Shown here: in pieces, positions 26,384 to 34,728 of the stretch
Numbering within the stretch: position 1 is the first letter of the stretch
How the letters are laid out: each line of letters starts with the position of its first letter
From: Helicobacter pylori Shi112
GTDB lineage: Bacteria; Campylobacterota; Campylobacteria; Campylobacterales; Helicobacteraceae
DNA: 64,000 bases
NCBI RefSeq assembly: GCF_000277405.1
Contig: NC_017741.1
Coordinates: forward strand, 1,550,001 to 1,614,000
Direction: 5' to 3'
The notes under the pieces: generated by a model
What the model saw: only the letters and a program-made list of their open reading frames with translations
Database searches by the model: none
Told to the model about the DNA's origin: nothing
Position numbers and translations under genes: made by a program

Positions 26384-26610
26384 GTTGATTCCTTTTTATT
26401 TTGGATTATAGCTTAAAAAAGGGTTTAATAAAAGTTATAAATAAGTTATAGATAGGTAACGCTTTGATTAATAATAGTTAGTAACAGTAGTAGGGGCGTG
26501 AATGAATGGAATGAAAAATGAAAAAGCTTTAAAGACGCGCGTTTTTAGGGGGGTTGTGGGATGTAAAAAAAGTGAATGAAACGCTTTTTGATAAGCCTTT
26601 TTTCATTCAC
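26384..26610. other. oriC2: Replication origin part 2 (oriC2), DUE plus DnaA boxes
   Basis: The comH-dnaA gap starts with a strongly AT-rich tract (26390-26480), the likely unwinding element. It is followed by H. pylori DnaA boxes (TTCATTCAC on either strand): GTGAATGAA at 26498-26506 and 26572-26580, and TTCATTCAC at 26602-26610, which overlaps the dnaA stop codon. Between the AT tract and the first box lies a triplet run (TAG TAA CAG TAG TAG, 26479-26493) resembling a DnaA-trio. H. pylori is known to have a bipartite origin flanking dnaA. Confidence 0.9.
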
Positions 26611-27970
26611 TTGAATTGAAAGCGGTTTTTTTGTCGTTCAATTCGTTCAGGCGGTTTTTGATTTCTTCTCTAAGGCTTAAGATAAAGGGGCTTTTTTCTT
26701 CTTCAAGCATTTTTTTAACGCTAGAATGCATTTTAGAAATGCTTGAATGATCCTTTAAATCCAAAAATTGAGCGAGCGAGAGCGTGGGGTTAGGGGTATA
26801 AAGCCTGGCGAAATACACGACTAATTTTCTCGCTAGAGCGACATTTTTTTGGCGCGAAGAGATTTTGATTTCACTGGATTTGAGATTTAGGCTTTGCGCG
26901 ACAGCGATCAAGATATTTTCTAAGCTTGAGCCTTCAGCATGATCTTTTTGCAAATCTTCTAAAACGGTTTTAGCGAGGTTCAAATCAATGGGAGCGTTCA
27001 TTAAGTTCGCATTCACGCTGATTTTAATGATCGCGCCTTCCATTTGGCGGATATTGTCGCTGATGTGTTGGGCGATGTATTCCATCACTTCTTCAGGCAA
27101 AGTGATTTTATTGAGCTGGCATTTTTGTTTGACAATGGAAAGTTTGGTTTCTAAATCAGGGGGCATGACTTTAGCGGTTATCCCCCATTCAAAGCGCGAT
27201 TTTAAGCGATCTTCTAAGCCGGCGATGTTTTTAGGCGATCGGTCTGAAATCAATACGATTTGTTTGCTGTTGGCGTGCAATTCGTTAAAAGTGTGGAAAA
27301 ATTCTTCTTCTAGCTTGGGTTTTCCTTGCAAAAATTGGGCGTCATCTAACAAGAAAAAGTCGCAATGGCGGTATTTTTTTTTAAAAGAATCCATGGTTTT
27401 GTTGTCTAAATGCTTCAGGAAGTCTGTCAAAAAATCTTCTGAAGTGACTAACACGACTTTTTTATGCTTTTCTAGGGCATGGTTACCGATAGCGTTTAAA
27501 ATGTGCGTTTTGCCTAACCCTGTGCCGCCATAAAAAAGCACCGGGTTATAAGGGGGGGTATCGCTTTGGGCGACTTTTTTAGCGATTTCATAAACGGTGT
27601 TATTGCATGAGCCTACGACGAAATTTTCAAAAGTGTAAGAGTCTTTGACGCTCGTTTTTACCGCTTTGTAATTGATGTTAGGTTGAGCGCTAATTTGGAT
27701 TTTAGGCGCTACTTCAATACGCACATCCACGCTATGGGCTAAATGCATGCCGACTTTATTCTGACTTAAAATTTCTTTAAGCAACGCGCCGTGTTTAGCC
27801 GTAATCCAATTGCATAAGAGCATGTTAGGGGCATAAAAAAAGGCAATGTCGCTCTTGCTCGCATTAGGGTTGTATTTGAGCTGGCTCAAGCAATTTTCAT
27901 ACTCTATGAGGCTAACTTTTTGTTTGATTAGCGCCAAGATTTCTTTTTCAATATTGTTGTTGGTATCCAT
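26603..27970 (-). CDS. dnaA: Chromosomal replication initiator DnaA
   Basis: A 455-residue AAA+ initiator. Domain I lies in the first ~90 residues. The AAA+ core shows Walker A (YGGTGLGKTHIL), Walker B (FFLLDDAQFLQG) and the sensor arginines. The C-terminal DNA-binding helix-turn-helix has the signature LAQFLDLKDHSSISKM. It binds the TTCATTCAC boxes on both sides of its own gene and opens the AT-rich element of oriC2. Corresponds to HP1529. The four boxes just upstream of its ATG make self-regulation likely. Confidence 0.96.
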   Translation of the reverse strand: MDTNNNIEKEILALIKQKVSLIEYENCLSQLKYNPNASKSDIAFFYAPNMLLCNWITAKHGALLKEILSQNKVGMHLAHSVDVRIEVAPKIQISAQPNINYKAVKTSVKDSYTFENFVVGSCNNTVYEIAKKVAQSDTPPYNPVLFYGGTGLGKTHILNAIGNHALEKHKKVVLVTSEDFLTDFLKHLDNKTMDSFKKKYRHCDFFLLDDAQFLQGKPKLEEEFFHTFNELHANSKQIVLISDRSPKNIAGLEDRLKSRFEWGITAKVMPPDLETKLSIVKQKCQLNKITLPEEVMEYIAQHISDNIRQMEGAIIKISVNANLMNAPIDLNLAKTVLEDLQKDHAEGSSLENILIAVAQSLNLKSSEIKISSRQKNVALARKLVVYFARLYTPNPTLSLAQFLDLKDHSSISKMHSSVKKMLEEEKSPFILSLREEIKNRLNELNDKKTAFNSSE

Positions 27971-28037
27971 GGCGTTATTATAGCGTGAATAAGTTGTGAA
28001 TGAAAAAGGAATAACATGTGAATGAAATGTGAATGAA
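27971..28037. other. oriC1: Replication origin part 1 (oriC1), DnaA box cluster
   Basis: Upstream of dnaA are four direct boxes in one orientation: GTGAATAAG (27985, degenerate) and GTGAATGAA at 27996, 28018 and 28029. Their starts are 11, 22 and 11 bases apart, so they face the same side of the helix. Together with oriC2 they form the bipartite origin. Confidence 0.88.
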
Positions 28038-28077
28038 GCCTTAAAATTAAGGTGTTTCTTTTAAGGGTTTGTCTATA

Positions 28078-28659
28078 ATGCTTACTCATAATAATCTAAT
28101 AGATGCGAAAAAAAGGATTTTCATGCTGCTTTGCGCTGGAAGGAATGAAACTTTAAAGGGAGCGATTCCTATTGGTGTGGGTTTGATAGAGAGCGCGATT
28201 AATTTAACGAGAATGTGCCTAAAAAACCCTGATACAGAAAGCCTTATTTTTATAGGGAGTGCGGGGAGTTATAGCCCAGAAATTGAGCTTTTAAGCGTGT
28301 TTGAAAGCGTTTGTGGCTATCAGGTTGAAGAGAGTTTTAGCCATTTAAACAGCTACACGCCTTTGGATAATTTCATTCAAATAGAAACCAAAGAGGAGGC
28401 TCTTTTTAAAAGGGTGTGCGTCAATAGCAGTAACTATATCCACACCAGCGAAATATTTGCTAAAAAAATGGCTCAAAAGGGCGTTTTATTAGAAAACATG
28501 GAGTTTTTTAGCGTCTTAAGCGTGGCTAGGGCGTTTTCTTTGAAGGCTAAAGGGATTTTTTGCGTGAGTAACTATGTAGGGCTTAATGTGCATAAGGAAT
28601 TTAAAGAAAACCACGCTAAAGTCAAACAAATTTTAGAAGACACGCTCAAAAGCTTATAA
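28078..28659 (+). CDS. punB: Purine nucleoside phosphorylase PunB
   Basis: A 193-residue member of the nucleoside phosphorylase-like family. Recognisable parts are LLCAGRNETLKGAIPIGVGLIESAINL, the phosphate-loop-like FIGSAGSYSP, and the late ENMEFFSV (base/ribose-binding Met-Glu) of this fold. It cleaves purine nucleosides for salvage; H. pylori cannot make purines de novo. The frame is open from a TTG at 28069, but the ATG at 28078, ten bases after AAGGG, is preferred. Corresponds to HP1530, beside the origin. Confidence 0.78.
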   Translation: MLTHNNLIDAKKRIFMLLCAGRNETLKGAIPIGVGLIESAINLTRMCLKNPDTESLIFIGSAGSYSPEIELLSVFESVCGYQVEESFSHLNSYTPLDNFIQIETKEEALFKRVCVNSSNYIHTSEIFAKKMAQKGVLLENMEFFSVLSVARAFSLKAKGIFCVSNYVGLNVHKEFKENHAKVKQILEDTLKSL

Positions 28660-28705
28660 GAATACTTTAGCTATCATGGAACATTCTAAAATTAAAGGCG
28701 GTTGA

Positions 28706-28945
28706 ATGTTTGAAAAAATACGCAAGATTTTAGCGGAGATTGAAGACTCGCAAAATGAAATTGAAATGCTTTTAAAATTAGCGAATTTGAGTTTGGGGGA
28801 TTTTATTGAAATTAAAAGAGGGAGCATGGACATGCCAAAGGGCGTGAATGAAGCGTTTTTTACGCAATTAAGCGAAGAAGTGGAGCGATTGAAGGAGCTT
28901 ATTAACGCTTTAAATAAGATCAAAAAAGGGTTATTGGTGTTTTAA
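28706..28945 (+). CDS. Small conserved protein, coiled-coil, unknown function
   Basis: A 79-residue cytoplasmic protein, highly charged and predicted mostly helical, with a leucine-rich C-terminal heptad pattern (LSEEVERLKELINALNKIKK). A ribosome site (AAAGGCGG) precedes the ATG. Its TAA touches the ATG of glmS, so the genes are coupled. Corresponds to HP1531. No catalytic motif is visible. Confidence 0.75.
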   Translation: MFEKIRKILAEIEDSQNEIEMLLKLANLSLGDFIEIKRGSMDMPKGVNEAFFTQLSEEVERLKELINALNKIKKGLLVF

Positions 28946-30739
28946 ATGTGCGGGATTGTAGGTTATATAGGGGATAGCGAGAAAAAATCCATTCTTTTAG
29001 AGGGTTTAAAGGAATTAGAATACAGAGGCTATGACAGCGCTGGTTTAGCCGTATTGAGCGCTGATCGTTTGGAAGTGTTTAAAACTCAAGGGAAATTAGA
29101 AAACCTTACGCTAGAGCTTAAAAATAAAGAGTTTTTGGATTTTGGCGTGAGTATCGCTCACACCAGATGGGCCACGCATGGCAAGCCAAGCAGCGCAAAC
29201 GCCCACCCGCATTTCACAGAAAATTTAGCCTTAGTGCATAATGGCATCATTGAAAATTACGCCGTTTTGAAAAAGGAACTAGAAGAAAAGGGGCATGCGT
29301 TTTTAAGCCAAACGGACACGGAAGTGATTGCACATTTATTAGAAGAAACGCTTAAAAGCGAGATCGATTTATTGAAAGCCTTTGAAAAAAGCATCAGCCT
29401 TTTACAAGGGAGTTATGCGGTTTTAATGCTCCATAAAAGGGCTAAAGAGAGCCTCTTTTACGCTAAATCTTCTTCGCCTTTAATCGTGGGTAAGGGCAAA
29501 GAAGGGGTGTTTTTTGCGTCAAGTTTGAGCGTGTTAGCCCCTAAAGTGGATCAATTTGTCATTTTAGAAGAAAACAGCGTGGGGCAGATTTCTTTAGAAA
29601 ATTTTAAAGATTTAAAAAATATTGAAAACATGAAAGACTACGCTTTTGAGGATAAAGATTATTCTAAAGGGGATTTTAGGAATTATTTAGAAAAAGAGAT
29701 TTATGAACAACATAGCAGTTTGTTAGAGTGTTTAGAGGGGCGCTTGGAAGCTTTGAATGTGTATTGCGAGATCGATCCTAAATTTTTAGAAAATGTGAGC
29801 GAGATCACGCTGTGTTCTTGCGGGAGCAGTTACCATGCGAGTTTGGCGAGCGTGTATTTGTTTGAAAGATTGGCCAAAATAAGAGCGAGGGCCATTTTAG
29901 CGAGCGAATACCGCTACGCTCATTTTAAAAGCAACCCTAATGAGCTTTTTATAGCGATTTCTCAAAGCGGTGAAACCGCTGACACTTTAGAGGCGTTAAA
30001 ATTAGCCAAAGCCCAAGGGCTTAAAACCATTAGCTTGTGTAACGCTCCTTTTAGCATGATGAGCCGCATTAGCGATCGCACGCTTTTGATTAGAGCGGGG
30101 GTGGAAAGAAGCGTGGCATCCACTAAGGCGTTTTCTTCGCAAGTGATGCTTTTATGGCTTTTGAGCGTGTATATAGGCAAACAGCTAGGGACAATCTCTA
30201 AAGAAGAAGAAAGAATCCAGGCTAAAAACATGCTAAATAGCGTGAATGCGATGAAAGTAGAGCCTAAATTGCATGAAAAGATCAAGCGCTTATCCAAACG
30301 CTACTTGCATGGGCATGGCTTTTTTTATATCGGGCGCGATGTGTTTTACCCGCTCGCTTTAGAAGGAGCGTTAAAACTTAAAGAGATCAGCTACTTGCAT
30401 GCTGAGGGGTATGCGAGCGCGGAGATGAAGCATGGGCCTATTGCGTTAGTGGATTCCAACCTTTTTACCATTGCTTTATTGTCTAAGCATCTGTTGTTTG
30501 ATAAAACCAAAAGCAATATTGAAGAATTGAGCGCTAGGGATTCTACGATTTGCGTGTTAAGCTCTGAAATTTTAGAGATCGCTGATGATTTTATCCAGTT
30601 AGAAGAGAGCGAAAGCTACATGGAGGAATTTTTCCGCATGAATTTAGCGATGCAACTTTTAGCCCTAGAAATCGCTATGCGTTTAAATCACGATGTGGAT
30701 CACCCAAGAAACTTAGCTAAAAGCGTTACCGTGGAATAA
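28946..30739 (+). CDS. glmS: Glucosamine-6-phosphate synthase GlmS
   Basis: A 597-residue enzyme that converts fructose-6-phosphate and glutamine to glucosamine-6-phosphate for peptidoglycan and LPS. The N-terminal glutaminase begins MCGIVGYIG with the nucleophilic Cys2, and shows HTRWATHG and HNGIIENY. Two SIS sugar-isomerase domains follow (SCGSSYHAS and SQSGETADT), and the C-terminus ends [12 protein letters not shown] as in the whole family. No glmS ribozyme is visible upstream; the gene abuts HP1531 directly. Corresponds to HP1532. Confidence 0.96.
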   Translation: MCGIVGYIGDSEKKSILLEGLKELEYRGYDSAGLAVLSADRLEVFKTQGKLENLTLELKNKEFLDFGVSIAHTRWATHGKPSSANAHPHFTENLALVHNGIIENYAVLKKELEEKGHAFLSQTDTEVIAHLLEETLKSEIDLLKAFEKSISLLQGSYAVLMLHKRAKESLFYAKSSSPLIVGKGKEGVFFASSLSVLAPKVDQFVILEENSVGQISLENFKDLKNIENMKDYAFEDKDYSKGDFRNYLEKEIYEQHSSLLECLEGRLEALNVYCEIDPKFLENVSEITLCSCGSSYHASLASVYLFERLAKIRARAILASEYRYAHFKSNPNELFIAISQSGETADTLEALKLAKAQGLKTISLCNAPFSMMSRISDRTLLIRAGVERSVASTKAFSSQVMLLWLLSVYIGKQLGTISKEEERIQAKNMLNSVNAMKVEPKLHEKIKRLSKRYLHGHGFFYIGRDVFYPLALEGALKLKEISYLHAEGYASAEMKHGPIALVDSNLFTIALLSKHLLFDKTKSNIEELSARDSTICVLSSEILEIADDFIQLEESESYMEEFFRMNLAMQLLALEIAMRLNHDVDHPRNLAKSVTVE

Positions 30740-30760
30740 AAGCGATATAGGAGTAAGATA

Positions 30761-31387
30761 ATGGAAGTGATTTGTAAGCACTACACCCCTTTAGACATTG
30801 CAAGCCAAGCGATCCGCACTTGCTGGCAGAGCTTTGAATACAGCGATGGTGGAGGCTCTAAAGATAAGGAATTGATCCACAGAGTGGGGAATATTTTTAG
30901 GCATTCTTCCACTTTAGAGCATCTTTATTACAATTTTGAAATCAAGGGTTTGAGCAGGGGAGCGTTGCAAGAATTGAGCCGGCACCGCATAGCGAGCTTG
31001 AGCGTGAAATCAAGCCGCTACACTTTAAGGGAATTGAAAGAAGTGGAGAGCTTTTTACCCCTTAATGAAACGAATTTAGAAAGAGCCAAAGAGTTTTTAG
31101 TGTTTGTGGGTAATGAAAAAGTGGATGCAATGAGCGTTTTAGCTTTGGAAAATCTTAGGGTTTTATTGAGCGAGCATAACATTAAAAACGATTTGGCCAA
31201 ATACGCCATGCCGGAGAGCTATAAAACGCATTTAGCGTATAGCATTAACGCTAGGAGCTTGCAAAATTTATTGACTTTAAGAAGCAGCAATAAAGCCCTA
31301 AAAGAAATGCAAGATTTAGCCAAAGCCTTATTTGACGCTTTACCTTGCGAGCATCAATATTTGTTTGAAGATTGTTTGAAGCACTAG
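30761..31387 (+). CDS. thyX: Flavin-dependent thymidylate synthase ThyX
   Basis: A 208-residue FAD-dependent thymidylate synthase, the only route to dTMP in H. pylori. The ThyX signature RHRIASLSVKSSRYT (RHRxxSxxxxSxR) is intact near residue 75, and other FAD contacts such as FRHSSTLEH are seen. A strong ribosome site (AGGAG) precedes the ATG. The gene follows glmS by 21 bases and is likely cotranscribed. Corresponds to HP1533. The DNA after it differs from 26695, where an IS element follows as I recall. Confidence 0.95.
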   Translation: MEVICKHYTPLDIASQAIRTCWQSFEYSDGGGSKDKELIHRVGNIFRHSSTLEHLYYNFEIKGLSRGALQELSRHRIASLSVKSSRYTLRELKEVESFLPLNETNLERAKEFLVFVGNEKVDAMSVLALENLRVLLSEHNIKNDLAKYAMPESYKTHLAYSINARSLQNLLTLRSSNKALKEMQDLAKALFDALPCEHQYLFEDCLKH

Positions 31388-31485
31388 TTTTAAAAAATAC
31401 CGCTTCAATAACGCTAATTCTTTAATGTTTTAAAAACGCCTTGTTTTTAGCGTTTGGTTAGATGAAGTTTTAAGGGGGTTTGTTG

Positions 31486-31491
31486 TAGGAT
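31486..31491 (+). promoter_or_regulatory. -10 element of aapA
   Basis: TAGGAT places the start of the aapA transcript near 31498, two bases before its 5' stem. The same element and spacing occur at the 12.4 kb Aap-like locus. Confidence 0.5.
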
Positions 31492-31495
31492 TTCA

Positions 31496-31578
31496 TCACG
31501 CCCCATAAGTTCGCTTTATGGGGCAGACCAACATTGTAAGGAGCATGTTATGCCTAAGACACATAACAAACGCTCTTG
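31496..31578 (-). ncRNA. isoA: IsoA antitoxin antisense RNA
   Basis: On the minus strand TATAAT (31590 down to 31585) lies inside the aapA ORF, giving a start near 31577-31579. The RNA would cover the first codons, the ribosome site and the 5' stem-loop of aapA and end after the same stem, about 80 bases. This is the known IsoA arrangement, in which the duplex blocks translation and triggers RNase III cleavage. Exact ends are estimates. Confidence 0.75.
31500..31524 (+). promoter_or_regulatory. 5' stem-loop of aapA mRNA
   Basis: GCCCCATAA (31500-31508) and TTATGGGGC (31516-31524) form a perfect nine-base stem with a seven-base loop. In the AapA family the 5' structure helps keep the full-length message untranslated and is part of the region covered by IsoA. 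Confidence 0.7.
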
Positions 31579-31642
31579 GAAATCATTATACTTTGAGTTT
31601 GCTTTTTTAGGGCTTAAAGTGATCGTTTCTGTGAAACGCTGA
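31550..31642 (+). CDS. aapA: AapA-family type I toxin peptide
   Basis: A 30-residue peptide, [20 protein letters not shown] then [10 protein letters not shown]. It fits the H. pylori AapA toxins: a basic start, a conserved SWK, a hydrophobic membrane segment and a KR end. AapA peptides insert in the inner membrane and stop growth. A strong ribosome site AAGGAG lies six bases before the ATG. The message has a 5' stem-loop and ends in a hairpin (31660-31681, arms CCCTGAGCTT/AAGCTTAGGG). An antisense promoter lies inside the ORF. Too short for ordinary gene callers. Confidence 0.85.
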   Translation: MPKTHNKRSWKSLYFEFAFLGLKVIVSVKR

Positions 31643-31659
31643 TTTTTCTAAGAGCGTTC

Positions 31660-31690
31660 CCCTGAGCTTAAAAGCTTAGGGATTTGCTTT
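31660..31690 (+). terminator. 3' hairpin of aapA mRNA
   Basis: Ten-base arms (31660-31669 and 31672-31681, one G-U pair) with a two-base loop, followed by ATTTGCTTT. The T run is interrupted. The next gene, hsdS, comes from the other side. Confidence 0.55.
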
Positions 31691-31723
31691 GCGAAGTGGG
31701 TTTGTCCTTGACTTTTGGGGCGT

Positions 31724-32869
31724 TTATTTTTTTAAAACCCTGATTTTAGCGCTCATTAAATCGTGGTTTAAAGCTTTTTTGATGTTTTCAAATTGGCGTT
31801 TTTTGTTTTTAAGGCTGGTGATCTCATTATCCAAAGCGCTTAAAATGTTAGCGATAGCGATTTGTTCGTTTAGGGGGGGTAAAAAAATAGTCTTTTCTTT
31901 ATAATCTTTGAAATAAATATGCGGTATTATGCTACCGCTTGTGAAATTTTTAAAATCAAAATTAGATAACAAATAAAATAAAAACTCTGTTGTTGTTCTA
32001 TGATTAGCAATTAACGCTCCCATAGTAGATAAAATATTTGTTTTAGGTGGCAAAATCCTTACTCTGCCTACACTTCCATCTTTGACAATAGAAATATAAG
32101 GCTTATCACTAATGAAAGTTGTATCTGTATAGCCTATGAAATTATTCACATCATAGACTTTAATTTTTCCTTGTTGCGTGATTTGTTCTACACTTAAATT
32201 TGATGTTAAATAGTTGGCAATATCCCCAAGCCTCACTCTTTGCCAAGCTTGATTAAAGCCTTTCAAGCGTTTTCTTTGGCTCAATAGTTCAAAACTTAAA
32301 GCTTTTTTAACGCCCTCTTTTTTAAGAATGAGAGCGTCTAATGCATAAAGATAACGATCCAAAGCGCTTAAAATGTTAGCGATAGCGATTTGTTCGTTTA
32401 GAGGGGGTAGGATAACTTTGCATTTTTTTAATTTATCCATGTTAATTTTACAAGGAATAGCTTGTAATAAAGAATTATCTTTTAATTCCTTTTGAAAAAA
32501 ACTTGATTGAATAAAATAATGCAAATAGTAAGAATTAAAATATTTTGACTGCTTAATCACTGCTAGAGTTACATAGATACTAAAAGGGTAAGTCCAGCTG
32601 ACAACTTTTGAAATTCCAATAGCCCCTATTCGTGTTAATAAAATATCATTATATTCAGGTTTGTTTTTGCTAGTAGCTATCAAATAATCTTGTTGTGATA
32701 TAAATTTGTTAGGCTTATTATTTGCGATATTTTCTACACTAAAAAAAGCAACACCATGATGTGTGTATTGTGGAGTTTGATGTGTGCCATCAAAGATGTG
32801 AGTTATATCTAAAAGCCTAACCACTTCCCACTCTTTAGGTAAATCATAGAATGCTGTTAATGTGTTCAC
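31724..32869 (-). CDS. hsdS: Type I restriction specificity subunit HsdS
   Basis: A 381-residue specificity subunit with two target recognition domains (about residues 10-150 and 200-335), each followed by a conserved spacer. Both spacers contain LPPLNEQIAIANILSALD, and the underlying DNA includes a perfect 45-base direct repeat (31829-31873 and 32357-32401). Each half reads one part of a bipartite target, and the repeats allow domains to move between positions. The frame is intact. It follows the HEPN gene in the hsdM-HEPN-hsdS operon. Equivalent to HP1404. Confidence 0.92.
   Translation of the reverse strand: MNTLTAFYDLPKEWEVVRLLDITHIFDGTHQTPQYTHHGVAFFSVENIANNKPNKFISQQDYLIATSKNKPEYNDILLTRIGAIGISKVVSWTYPFSIYVTLAVIKQSKYFNSYYLHYFIQSSFFQKELKDNSLLQAIPCKINMDKLKKCKVILPPLNEQIAIANILSALDRYLYALDALILKKEGVKKALSFELLSQRKRLKGFNQAWQRVRLGDIANYLTSNLSVEQITQQGKIKVYDVNNFIGYTDTTFISDKPYISIVKDGSVGRVRILPPKTNILSTMGALIANHRTTTEFLFYLLSNFDFKNFTSGSIIPHIYFKDYKEKTIFLPPLNEQIAIANILSALDNEITSLKNKKRQFENIKKALNHDLMSAKIRVLKK
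31829..31873 (-). repeat. hsdS 45-bp direct repeat, distal copy
   Basis: Identical over 45 bases to 32357-32401. Start to start is 528 bases, a multiple of three, so recombination between copies keeps the reading frame while deleting or moving a recognition domain. Confidence 0.95.
32357..32401 (-). repeat. hsdS 45-bp direct repeat, proximal copy
   Basis: Partner of the copy at 31829-31873; encodes the same LNEQIAIANILSALD spacer after the first recognition domain. Confidence 0.95.
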
Positions 32870-32877
32870 GTATTTTC

Positions 32878-33633
32878 CTAAATATATTTAAAAGAGACCA
32901 CATGCTCTAATTGTAGGGTATTGTGAAAAGCGTTCTTAGGGTTAAAATCCAGCCTTAATAGCAGGATTTCAATATTTTTGACTAGCGAACTTGTTTTGAT
33001 TTTAGAAGGGTTGTTGTGGAATAAGTCATTCCTAGCTTTTCGTATCAAGCTGAAAGCCTTTAAAAAATGCTCCCAAGTGCCATAGGCTGGCAAAACATGC
33101 TCGTTGTATGTTTTGTAATCTGCAAATAAGGGTTTAAAATCGCTCCAATACATTTTGATAATGGTTTTTAAAGCGCCAAGAGTGAATAAATTTAAGATTT
33201 GAAAGCCATTGTATCCTTTTAAGCTTTCTAAATGGTGGGTTTTTTTTAAGCGTTCAATCTCATGGCTAAGCTTTTTAGATAAAAACCAATCGTCAATATC
33301 CTTGCTGCTGTGTCTTTGAGCCAAAATAACCGCCATTTTAGAACGCAAAGCCGTTTCAAAAAAATGTATCCATAAAAAAAGCATGTGGTGCGTTTTAGTC
33401 CGTTTGTTGTAAAAATGCATTAAAAAATCAAAAAGGTTATTGATTTCATTTTCTTTATTGGGGTATTTTTGTAACATAATACCTAACTCCTTACTAGCGC
33501 CTATGAGATAGTCATAGTGTAACACGCTAATAGATTTTTTTAATTGATCTAAACCCTTATTTTTGAAAGCAAGGGGGTTTTTTAGGGCTAGATGCTTTAA
33601 AATACGATTAAAAACTTCATTTTCAAGATCCAT
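32878..33633 (-). CDS. Abi-like HEPN-family protein inside the hsd operon
   Basis: A 251-residue, mostly helical protein. The C-terminal part has RKARNDLFHNNPS, which contains the R-x(4)-H motif of HEPN ribonucleases, and an upstream conserved Arg in FFETALRSKMAVIL. Overall it resembles Abi_2 (AbiD/AbiF) proteins, many of which are RNase toxins that act in abortive infection. The gene lies between hsdM and hsdS, 9 bases before hsdS, so it is cotranscribed with the R-M genes. A candidate small RNA lies 28 bases upstream on the other strand. A similar hypothetical gene is found, as I recall, at the other hsd locus of 26695 (HP0849). Function here is inference. Confidence 0.65.
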   Translation of the reverse strand: MDLENEVFNRILKHLALKNPLAFKNKGLDQLKKSISVLHYDYLIGASKELGIMLQKYPNKENEINNLFDFLMHFYNKRTKTHHMLFLWIHFFETALRSKMAVILAQRHSSKDIDDWFLSKKLSHEIERLKKTHHLESLKGYNGFQILNLFTLGALKTIIKMYWSDFKPLFADYKTYNEHVLPAYGTWEHFLKAFSLIRKARNDLFHNNPSKIKTSSLVKNIEILLLRLDFNPKNAFHNTLQLEHVVSFKYI

Positions 33634-33647
33634 TAAATTTCCTGTGC

Positions 33648-33653
33648 TATAAT
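33648..33653 (+). promoter_or_regulatory. Extended -10 promoter of the candidate sRNA
   Basis: TGCTATAAT is a consensus extended -10. The expected start, seven bases on, is A33661 (or C33660), exactly where the closing stem of the sRNA begins. The promoter faces away from the HEPN gene. Confidence 0.65.
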
Positions 33654-33660
33654 CGCTTTC

Positions 33661-33715
33661 AGTTTGGGGGTCTCATAGCGAAGGATACGCTAGTCAAAAG
33701 GCACTCCAAACTTTT
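33661..33715 (+). ncRNA. Candidate structured small RNA upstream of the HEPN gene
   Basis: A self-contained unit of about 55 bases. It begins AGTTTGG and ends CCAAACTTTTT, so its ends close a seven-base stem that is directly followed by a U run, an intrinsic terminator. Inside is a second hairpin (TAGCG/CGCTA with a seven-base loop) and a G5 stretch. The gap between hsdM and the HEPN gene is filled by it. It could regulate the HEPN toxin, act in trans, or, on the minus strand, be a structure within the operon message. No homologue is recognised. Confidence 0.55.
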
Positions 33716-33720
33716 TAATG

Positions 33721-34728
33721 TCAAATTACAACCCCCAAATCTTTCAAATGCTCTAAAACTTTTGATTCGCTTTCTTTGACTTCTTTGTCTAATTCTAACA
33801 AGCTGTTAGAGTAGTTTGAAATGATTTTATTAAGGGCGCTAGTAAAAGCGTTGATGCGTTTTAAAATTTTGTTTTCTAGGGCGTTTTTTAGGCTCTTAAG
33901 CCATTTGTCTTGGATGATGAGATCCTTAATTTCGCCTAATTTCAAGTTTTTATACTGGTGGAACGCTTTTAATTCCAGCTCCTCATGGGCTTTATTTTTC
34001 ATTTTTAGCGCCTTGTTTTTAGCTTCTAGCAATTCTAAAGCGGTTTTTAGGATTTCTTTATCTTCTAAATCGGTGGCGTTTTTTAGCTCTTTTTTCAAAA
34101 CGCTTTCATTGATTTTCAATTCATAAAAAAGCCCTTCTTCGTTAGAATGCTCTTCTATAAATTCTTCAAAATCAGCCTCTTTTTCATTGAGGGCGTTTTC
34201 TAATTGTTCTAATTCTTTTGCTTCTTTTTCAAAAAAGCGTTGTTTGATCAAGTTTTTAGGGATTAGATCGCTTTTATAGTAGGTTTTTTGAATGACAAAA
34301 TCCGGCTCTTCTAAATAGTTGGCTTTTTTGTTTTTGTCTTTTAGGGGGTTTAATTCCCTTAATTCTTTAGCGCTCAAAAAATCATTGAATGAAAGAAGGA
34401 ACCAATCGTCTTGTAAAACTTCATTGTAGTAATCTTTAAAGAGCTGATACACGCCGTATTTGTCTAAAATTTCTACCTTTTCAAATTCTTTTAAAACCTT
34501 TGAACAAACGCTCTCTATGAGGGTTTTTGGGTTAAAACCTGGCTTTAAATGATCAAAAGTTTCAAACAGATTCAATCGGTCAAAAGCGTTTAAAACACAA
34601 GCGTGGAAAGCTTGGAATTCTGAGCTTTGGGTGATTAGATCTTTAATGTTTTTGCATTCTGTTTTTAAAGCGTAATAACCCTCTTTATCGCTCTTTTTAA
34701 AAAGCGTGTTTTTAAGCTCTTTAAACAC
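33721..34728 (-). pseudogene. hsdM: HsdM C-terminal part, separated by a frameshift
   Basis: A 335-residue frame with the C-terminal helical domain of HsdM that contacts HsdS. Read back from its first possible start (GTG 34728) the frame is open as APYFQVFKELKNTLFKKSD. It overlaps the N-terminal part by 64 bases in another frame. One extra base in the CCCC at 34733-34736 (minus strand) would join them as KPTPPYFQVFKELK, giving about 815 residues, the usual length. As it stands HsdM is split in two. Confidence 0.85.

Noticed and set aside
27548-27555. G7 run inside dnaA as a switch
   Set aside because: The gene is essential and in frame; the run is short.
28900-28946. glmS ribozyme or riboswitch
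   Set aside because: glmS abuts the upstream coding sequence with no room for one.
31625-31640. GTTTC-TG-TGAAAC in the aapA ORF as a third parS
   Set aside because: It is one base short of the parS palindrome spacing and lies in conserved toxin codons.
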